From assembly GCA_021521415.1 (NCBI GenBank), contig JAIQDT010003828.1:62001-126000 (forward strand): a DNA stretch of 64,000 nucleotides, read 5' to 3'. How positions within the stretch are numbered: the first letter of the stretch is position 1; each line of letters begins with the position of its first letter. A model generated the notes under the pieces. The model was given only the letters and a program-made list of their open reading frames with translations. It was not told the origin of the DNA and did no database searches. The DNA is from Bidens hawaiensis. Its lineage: Eukaryota > Streptophyta > Magnoliopsida > Asterales > Asteraceae. Positions 57,576 to 64,000 of this stretch are shown here, piece by piece. The position numbers were made by a program, and so were the translations under genes.

Positions 57576-57748
57576 ATGGGTCTATGGACACTACTGGAAG
57601 GGTGTCTACTAATTGCAAATGCATTTGCAACATTGAATGAAGATTTTTTTCTAGCACCTAGAAGATGGAGCTTCCAAGAGTACTCAGGTGTAAAGACAAA
57701 CTCCATCAAGGTACAGATCATGGGTCAAATTTATGCAACTCAATATTT
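57576..57748 (+). pseudogene. YOS1: YOS1 / IER3IP1-like protein, 3'-truncated
   Basis: The frame opens MGLWTLLEG and keeps IANAFATLNEDFFLAPR, RWSFQEYSGVKTNSIKVQ and IYATQYL, matching the first 57 or so residues of the roughly 75-80-residue YOS1 family. YOS1 is a small two-helix membrane protein of the YIP1-YIF1 complex in ER-Golgi vesicle transport. The first membrane helix and the loop are present; the second, C-terminal helix is missing because a MITE-like sequence starts at 57749, and the frame ends 8 residues later at 57773. Substitutions such as Gly to Arg in APRRWS suggest relaxed constraint. No promoter is evident, so this is probably a dead duplicate. Confidence 0.82.
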
Positions 57749-58032
57749 GAGAATTCTGTTGATTATAGGGTGAGGTTTTGAGTGGTTGTGAGTGTAAATT
57801 ATAGGGTGGAGAGAAAAATGTGGTGATTTTTTGTAAATTTGGGAAAACATTTGGGGAACATTGTTTGCCCTTATTTATTTTTTAATATTTGTTGGATTGG
57901 TTGTGAGTAGAGGAGAGAGAAAACTGTAATGATAAAGGTATAAAAAATATTATTTAATTGAACATGAGAGATAAATGTAGTGTTTTTTAGTGTAATTATA
58001 GAGATAAGGATGAGGAATGGATGAGAATGCTC
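57749..58032. mobile_element. MITE-like element truncating the YOS1 copy
   Basis: Left border GAGAATTCTG sits exactly where YOS1 similarity stops; right border is the inverse of GAGCATTCTCATCCATTCC, a terminal sequence familiar from plant MITEs. The body is AT-rich with gagtggttgtgag repeated. A target duplication is not clear and the family is not assigned. Confidence 0.5.
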
Positions 58033-59542
58033 TTTTCGTTGTTGTAAAACTGGTTTTTGGATGATTACTCAATGTAAGTCTATTATTTTATAAACCATCG
58101 CATATTCATAGTTTATTTTATAAACCATCGCAAATTCATAGTAAGTATATTTTGTAATTGATATTATGTCTGCTCTGCTTATCAGATCAACAAGTTTTTG
58201 AAGAACAGTGATGTTGGCTAAAGGAAAAAAAAAAGTGAGATAACACTTATGTAATGTAGTAGATTTTATTTTGAAGTATATGAACTTAGCTTATTAACAT
58301 GTTTTGAATATTGGATTAAGTCGCTTTATGAAGTAAGCAAATTGGCAGCTTCAAGGATTGAACCCCTGCTTCAACGTGTATTCTAAACATAAAAAAACTT
58401 TTGCGACACCTTTTGTGACATTTGTCAATTTCGGGTCTCGATTGTATTCGTATTTGTATTGTTATATGTTGTAAACCGACCCATCTTGTAACCTGAAACT
58501 CATGATATATAAAATATTGGATTTTTATGTTACCAAATCATTCCCATTTGTTCAATTTGAAAAACCCCTTTTACGGATTCGAAAATGGCTTTAAAACGAT
58601 CAAAATACATCGAAAACGAACTTTCGGGCGCATAACGAACCACACTAGGCGAGCTGGCCCAACCCACCCCCCCCCCCCCCCCGTGCACGCCACGCTGCAC
58701 GGCCAGGGTAAGGGAGGTGGTCGCGCGGCGCCTAGGGTGGTCTGCACGTTTTTGGACGATTTTTGTTGTCTTGTGTCTTGTCTTGACCCTTTTTGCATGA
58801 AAACTCTTGTGTCTCACACCCATATTTGACCACCACATTACCCTATATATACACCACCATCTCTTCATTTTACACCTGCTCATACTCCAAAAACGCTCTT
58901 AAACATCAAAGATTCAAGTTTGTTATTTTTAGTGTTCTTGAAGGTTCTTCCAAAAGTCAAACAGAGTTTAATCTTTCATTCTAATTAGTTCATATGGTCT
59001 TATTAATACTTGTTTATGATGGTACAACATATATATAATATAATACCCCTTGTTACCTTTGGTAGTTACTTCTCTGATTCCGATCGGTGAGGTTTCGGAC
59101 CTTGTAAGGTAAGGCTTCATGGAGGACTTTGTGTCCTTGATATATATATATCTATGTTAGGGCATGAATTTTATGCTGAGAATCCTTAATCCTTAACTAT
59201 CATTATGGATAGATTATCCTTGAGATATGTGACAGGTTATAAAGGATCAATGATCCTCAGTATTGTTTGTTTACTAATGATTGCATTTAGTATGGTGATG
59301 TGTTAGACATATATAACAATTTTAAGGCGTGCTTGCATCAATTGTCATCATGGAGTATTCTCTAGCTGGAGTATGGATCCAGGATCGTCATTGAACTTAG
59401 GTAGTAAAGGACGACTTCATGTGAAGATTGATGTTTAATTGTCAACAACGGCTCTTAGACTTGTTCTTCCACTTATTTCGCTACTGGACTCTTATGGCAC
59501 GTGGTCAAAGTAATGGGAGCGGCTAGTGGAGGACTTGCGGAT
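58033..59542. other. Unassigned DNA with promoter-like patch
   Basis: A 30-base duplication with tttataaaccatcgca lies at about 58081-58142. A run of sixteen C is at 58667-58682 in GC-rich DNA. A TATA-like ccctatatatacacc near 58842, followed by a pyrimidine-rich stretch and an aggtaagg donor-like site near 59107, resembles a promoter and leader, but no ORF follows. It could belong to a long LTR of the downstream element. Confidence 0.35.
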
Positions 59543-60015
59543 TGTTAGGAATTGTTGTTAATAATATTTTCTTTATAATTATCGAGTTATGATCGATTAG
59601 GATATACTTGCACTCTCATGCACTCTAGAGCAGAAGCAATTACTCTCTCTACTCACTAGTTTACTTTGTAACATCGATCATAAACTCCACAACACTTGTA
59701 ACCACCTTTGACCATTAAAAACTTGACGGTGATAGTTTTCACCGCCCGACGGTTTTTTGTGCCGGAGATTATTATAATCACGTACCATCCGACCAAAGAT
59801 TACCTTGTTAATATTTGACCGAAGCAATTCGACCAAAGATTACCTTGCTAGTTTTTGACCGAATTAAGATTATCATAATCAAGGGTTTTTTCCCTCGTGA
59901 TCAAATCATTGTGTTCACCAATAGTTCGGTTATACATTCACTTTTATCGTGTTAGCACTACACCTCACTTGACATATTTGGATACATTATCCTTAGCAGA
60001 TTTTTATCCAAAACA
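59543..60015 (+). repeat. Possible 5' LTR of the Tat-type element
   Basis: TGTTAGGAATTG at 59543 and ccaaaaca at 60008-60015, four bases before the primer site, are plausible TG/CA ends. The interval contains a repeated word cgaccaaagattaccttg (about 59790 and 59830). Without the partner LTR, the start is a guess. Confidence 0.3.
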
Positions 60016-60018
60016 ATT

Positions 60019-60036
60019 TGGCGCCCACCGTGGTGC
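60019..60036 (+). other. Primer-binding site of the Tat-type element
   Basis: TGGCGCCCACCGTGGTGC, close to the TGGCGCCCACCGTGGGGC consensus seen in Tat-lineage elements. Confidence 0.8.
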
Positions 60037-60132
60037 AATTGGTGCTATAATCCGTATTATTCCTATCAATTCTCAATTTTTCATACCCATATCATTATCG
60101 ATGGTCTCTCAATCAACCTCTGCTTCATCACC

Positions 60133-61797
60133 ATGCCGTCTACAGTTCCTCTCTCATCAAGGACTTTGCCGCCGATGCCTCCGCCAATAACGGGAGCACC
60201 ACTGCCCGCTGCTGCTGGAAGCAAGACACAGCTGCCAGTCTTCCAGAGCTCAAGAACCACTGCTGCCACCCTAGTGGTTAGTACAAACAATGATGTTTCA
60301 TCTATGTTTTCGCTGGTTAAAGCATATATGGAGCAGCAAAACAAGACCAATCAAAGGATCCTTCGTGAGATAGAAGATCTCAGGAAGAATAAGAGGCCAG
60401 TGGAGGATCACACTCCCCTGATACCCAGGATGCTGGATTTCACTAGTCCAGGATCCATGGCTCAGTTTACTCAAGGATAATCTATCCTTCAACAAGGGTC
60501 CATGGGTCAACAGATTCAAGGATCCTCACTGTTTCAGCCAGGATCATCTATCCTTCAACAAGGATCCATGGGTCAACAAACTCAAGGATCCTCAAACTTC
60601 CAGCAAGGATCATCTATCCTTCAACAGGGGTCCAAGGGTCAACTAGCTCAAGGATCCTCAACTTTCCCACAAGGATCATCCATCCTTCAACCAGGATCTT
60701 CTGGGTTTTATCACCAGGGATCCTATAATTCACAACCTCAAGGATCTTTCTTTCAGAATCAAGGATCCTACGGAGTTCAGCATCAACGATCTTCCGAAGT
60801 TCATGAAGGAGATATAATCCCCATGCAAACCATAGCTTCTGGAGGACCAACTCCTATTGCAGACTCCTCTTATCCCAACTACTCATCCGGGATGCCTACC
60901 TTCACCCAACAAAGAGGTAACTCGTATGATCCTATATCCTTTAACGCTAACCATGGTACCGTGCAGGATGCAGGTATCAACCAAGCTATGGCCAAGGAGC
61001 TACAGAAGCTCAAGGATATGATATCCAGTGTTCCCGGGGTGATACGGCCTACTCCCGAGATACCTGAGGGAAGTCATAAGTTATCCAGATTTGCTCCACA
61101 TATCTGTGATGCTGAAATCCCGAAGCGATTCCAAACCCCCAACATGAAGACTTACGACGGGACCACTGATCTTGAAGAACATGTGGCACAATACAGAGAG
61201 AGGATGGAAAACAACCGTATTCCGGAGAGACTCAAGGAAGCCTGCTTGTGCAAAGGCTTCGGATCCACACTCACAGGATCAGCATTAAAATGGCTGCTAA
61301 GTCTTCCTCCTTTCTCATTTACTTCTTTTTTACATTTAGTCAACTTGTTCAACAGCCAATTTTCCAGTTGTAGGAAATTTGAGAAGTTAACTAGTGATTT
61401 ATACCGAGTTATCCAACCTAGTGATGAATACCTAAGGGATTTTGTTACGAGGTTCGGCAGGGAAGCTCTAGAAATCCCTAATCTTGACATGGCTACCGCT
61501 GTTGAAGCATTCAAGATGGGACTTCAGAAGGGCTCCCCCTTTTATAATGATCCTGTGATGACTCCGTGCGGGAACCTAGATGAAGTAAGAAACAGGGCAC
61601 TCAGATTTATACGTTTGGAAGATGACAGGTGGATCCAGGATCGTCTGGGGAGTCAAACAAAGCAAGAATCCTCTGACAAGAAGCAAGGATTCTCATTCAA
61701 GAACAACAACTCGAAGCCCTACTCCAAAGTCAACAACCAAAACGTCAGAGCTATTGAAGAGGAGGAGGATGATGAGGACTACCCCAACATTTCATAA
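60133..61797 (+). pseudogene. Tat-type gag with one nonsense codon
   Basis: A 554-codon frame broken by a single stop (taa, 60478-60480). Residues 1-115 hold a proline-rich head and a coil (SLVKAYMEQQNKTNQRILRE). Then a Gln/Gly/Ser-rich region built on four exact-length 22-residue repeats. The capsid core (about 320-520) reads PKRFQTPNMKTYDGTTDLEE, CKGFGSTLTGSALKWLLSLP, FVTRFGREALEIP and AVEAFKMGLQKGSPF, the Retrotrans_gag fold. The stop arises where a repeat reads ggataatct while its sisters read ggatcatct, a single C to A change. The C-terminus is acidic and ends at 61797; the zinc finger has drifted into another frame downstream. Confidence 0.88.
60475..60738 (+). repeat. Four 66-bp in-frame repeats in gag
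   Basis: Repeat starts lie at 60475, 60541, 60607 and 60673, exactly 66 bases apart, each encoding SSILQQGS-type and QGSS-type blocks. Divergence rises toward the last copy, which runs into further QGS-rich sequence to about 60790. Confidence 0.9.
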
Positions 61798-62266
61798 TAC
61801 TGTTTCTCCGTAGATACCCATGGCTTAATTTGTGCCATGAAGGATCTAGGGGAAAAAAACGAGGTGGCCCCAAAACAACGAGAAGTCAACCACCTTCAAA
61901 GACAAGTCTAAGTGGTGCGCTTTCCACGAAGATTTTGGCCACACGACGGATGAGTGCATTGGCTTAAGGAGGGAGATCGGATACCTCCTGAGTAAGGGCC
62001 ACTTTAAAGAACTCTTGGGAAGGAAAAAATCCAAGATCCAGGATCCTGAAGATCTTCCACAAAAAGCAACACCACCACCACCAGACGCTCACATGATCAA
62101 CTTCGTCTCCAGAGAATACGGCATGATTCAAACTTCTTGTCCCACAGAAGAATTTGAGTTGGATGATGAAAAAAGACCGCTTATCCCCACTACTCGAGTG
62201 ACAGATCAAAGAATCTTCTTCGACTTGAGGATCCAGAATCCTCACCAGGATGAGCTGGATGTCTGA
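61798..62266 (+). pseudogene. Gag-protease spacer with CHHC-like finger
   Basis: Frames here carry KWCAFHEDFGHTTDECIGLR (about 61910-61968), the zinc finger typical of Tat Gag, then GYLLSKGHFKELLGRKKSK and a spacer (ITTR-type, FELDDEKRPLIP). A stop near 61909 in one frame and tga at 62264-62266 separate it from gag and protease. Confidence 0.7.
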
Positions 62267-62878
62267 ATGGTGAATTTCTTCTCTGGAGGTTCAGACATTT
62301 GTGGAACTTCTTTCTCTGCAGCAAGAAGACTTGCCAAAGAATCCAAGATGGATAACGGAGACCGACCAATAGTATCCACCACTTTAACGACAGATAAAAG
62401 GATCTTCTTCGATGAAGAAGATAAACTGAACATCCAGGATCCTCACCATGCCGGTTTAATTATTACTTTATTTATCGCTAACCACTATGTACGTAGGATC
62501 CTAGTGGACGGTGGAAGCTCAGTCAACATTATCCAGCACGATGTCCTCAAGAAAATGAACATTTCAGATTCCAAGATCGTCCCAAGAACATCAGTGCTAG
62601 TCGGATTCAGCGGAGAAACTAAGAAGACATTGGGGGACATAAACCTGCCAATTTATATAGAAGGGTTAAATTCATATCAAAAATTCTGTGTTATTGATAA
62701 CCTTTCTTGTTGTAATGTCATTTTAGGTAGGCTCTGGCTGCATGGAATGAAGGCGGTGGCCTCAACTTACCACCAATGCATCAAACTACCTACCCCATGG
62801 GGAGTTGTGAAGATAGTTGGTGATCAAGCAGAGGCCAGGAATTATTATTCCTCATCAATGAAGCCAACAGCCAAGTAG
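62267..62878 (+). pseudogene. Tat-type aspartic protease
   Basis: A 203-residue frame. The active site is RRILVDGGSSVNII (about 80-93; DGGS instead of the more usual DTGA, common in this lineage). The second hallmark NVILGRLWLHGMKAV (about 149-163) has Leu where Pro-Trp is usual (GRPWL). The N-terminal part (FFSGGSDICGTSFSAARRLA) matches the region preceding Tat proteases. The frame is open but cut off from gag and pol by stops. Confidence 0.82.
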
Positions 62879-64000
62879 ACTATAGCATAGCAACCACAGC
62901 AACATCCTAGGGACGTGCTGGAAGCCCGGGAGAAAGAATTAAAGGAAGTATCCTTGGACCCCGAAGATCCAGATATAAAGGTGTTCCTAGGATCCAGTAT
63001 CCCCAGTAAGATCGAGGAGGATTTGGTATCCTTCTTAGCATGAATAAAATCTACCTTTGCCTTTAAACATTTAGATATGACAGATATTTCAAAGGAGGTA
63101 ATCACTCATAAACTCGGCCTTGATCTATCTATTAAACCCGTCCATAAGAAGCGAAGGAAATTCGCTCCTGAGAGGAACAAGATCATACAAGAAGAAGTTG
63201 AAAAACTTCTTTAGGCCGGTATGATCAGAGAGGTTCAGTATCCTCGATGGATGGCTAACGTGGTTGTAGTTTCAAAAAAGAATGGAAAGTGGAGGGTATG
63301 CGTTGATTTTACAGATTTAAACAAGGCATGTCCCAAGGATCATTTCCCGTTACCACATATAGACTCCATGGTGGATGCAACGGCATGACATGAAATGCTT
63401 ACCTTCATGGATGCTTCCTCTGGATTTCAACAAATTCAGATGGAACCATCTGATCAGGAGGATACTGCATTCATGACCGGCATATATTGTTATATTGCTA
63501 TGCCATTTGGACTAAGGAATGCATGGGCAACATACCAAAGACTGGTTAACATGATGTTCAAGGATCAGCTAGGCAAAACCATGGAAGTCTACATAGAAGA
63601 CATGGTGGTGAAATCAAAGAAGGATGAGGATCACCTCAGAGATCTTGAAGAAGCTTTCAATATAACATGAAACTGAATCCGTCAAAATGCCACTTTGGTG
63701 TTAAGGCTGGAAAGTTTCTGGGGTACATGGTGACTAAAAGAGGAATTGAAGCAAGCCCAGAGCAGATTGAAGCCATCATCAACCTAAAGTCGCCTGCAAA
63801 CGCCAAGGATTTACAAAGACTAACGGGAAGAATAGCTGCTCTCAACCGATTCATCTCAAGATCCTCCGAGAAATGCAAAGACTTCTATGATATTCTTAGA
63901 AAGAATAAGAAGTTTGAATGGACAGAAAAGCATGATACTGCGCTTAAATCCTTGAAGGATTACTTATCCTCAGCTCCATTCCTGATTAAGCCTGTGGATG
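62879..64000 (+). pseudogene. Tat-type reverse transcriptase, degraded, runs off window
   Basis: Recognisable blocks: HKKRRKFAPERNKIIQEEV, MANVVVVSKKNGKWRVCVDF, LNKACPKDHFPLPHIDSMVD, FMDASSGFQQIQM, AMPFGLRNAWATYQRLVN, then the thumb KLNPSKCHFGVKAGKFLGYM and QRLTGRIAALNRFISRSSEK. Lesions: stops near 63041 (tga), 63212 (tag) and 63386 (tga), and a frame change near 63660 that drops several residues. The catalytic YIDD reads YIED (tacatagaagac, about 63589-63600), replacing one metal-binding Asp by Glu. RNase H begins at the window end. Confidence 0.87.

Larger units (their letters stand above)
59543..64000 (+). mobile_element. Tat-type Ty3/gypsy element, 5' part, degraded
   Basis: Primer site, gag, protease and reverse transcriptase follow in the order and sequence style of the Tat lineage (Retand/Ogre relatives). 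The element continues past the window. Stops in gag, in the gag-protease spacer and in pol, a frameshift near 63660 and a changed catalytic motif make it non-autonomous. Confidence 0.82.

Noticed and set aside
58527..58883. Frames on both strands around the poly-C tract
   Set aside because: Pro/Gly-rich translations come from the C/G run and flanking GC-rich DNA; no conserved motif.
1..64000. rRNA, tRNA or organelle insertions
   Set aside because: I saw no cloverleaf-like tRNA gene, no rRNA core sequence and no recognisable plastid or mitochondrial gene. The Met-tRNA complement at 27230 is a primer site only.

Overview
This 64 kb window is plant nuclear DNA made almost entirely of transposable elements nested inside one another. 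The transposon clades (Tekay-, Athila- and Tat-type Ty3/gypsy, a copia-like tail, hAT, CACTA, Helitron ends, MITEs, a SINE-like piece) and an uncharacterised retroelement-associated protein family that I know mainly from sunflower, lettuce and chrysanthemum genomes point to the daisy family (Asteraceae). That is an inference from recognition, not from a database search. I see no intact host gene. Two host-gene relics are recognisable: a carboxylesterase (about 10.97-11.94 kb) and a YOS1/IER3IP1-like gene cut short by a MITE-like element (57.58 kb).

Layout. 1-9.7 kb: a decayed retroelement-associated ORF, split by a 4.16 kb probable solo LTR (1319-5478), ending in a 0.5 kb inverted repeat (7595-8094) and two copia-type LTR starts, each preceded by a polypurine tract. 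LTRs and leader are packed with CGTATAAG/CTTATACG palindromes. 9.7-13.7 kb: low-copy-looking sequence with the carboxylesterase pseudogene and a Stowaway-like MITE. 13.7-17.4 kb: a non-autonomous CACTA-like element carrying a 0.9 kb hAT-type element with a perfect 8-bp target duplication.

16.8-47.4 kb: the most notable structure is a direct tandem triplication of a 6.07 kb unit. Each unit joins the 3' end of the CACTA element, a Helitron 3' terminus, the left part of a hAT element and the 5' LTR plus gag of an Athila-like element. Both internal junctions lie at the same 7-bp microhomology (TACCACC). Unit 1 was later split by a young, apparently intact Tekay-type chromovirus (17921-30305, minus strand) with 3.06 kb LTRs, a perfect 5-bp target duplication, an uninterrupted 1586-residue Gag-Pol ORF and an additional 248-residue ORF between primer-binding site and gag that ends in a predicted membrane anchor. 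Unit 3 runs on into the unique rest of the Athila element (protease, 3' LTR to 51478) and then into the rest of the hAT transposase (to 53691).

53.7-59.5 kb: mostly unrecognised non-coding DNA with the SINE-like piece and the YOS1 relic. 59.5-64 kb: the 5' part of a Tat-type Ty3/gypsy element with gag, protease and reverse transcriptase, degraded by stops, a frameshift and an altered catalytic motif, continuing past the window edge.

Inferred order of events: hAT insertion, Athila into hAT, joining and triplication of the CACTA-to-Athila segment, then Tekay into unit 1. Only the Tekay element looks potentially active.
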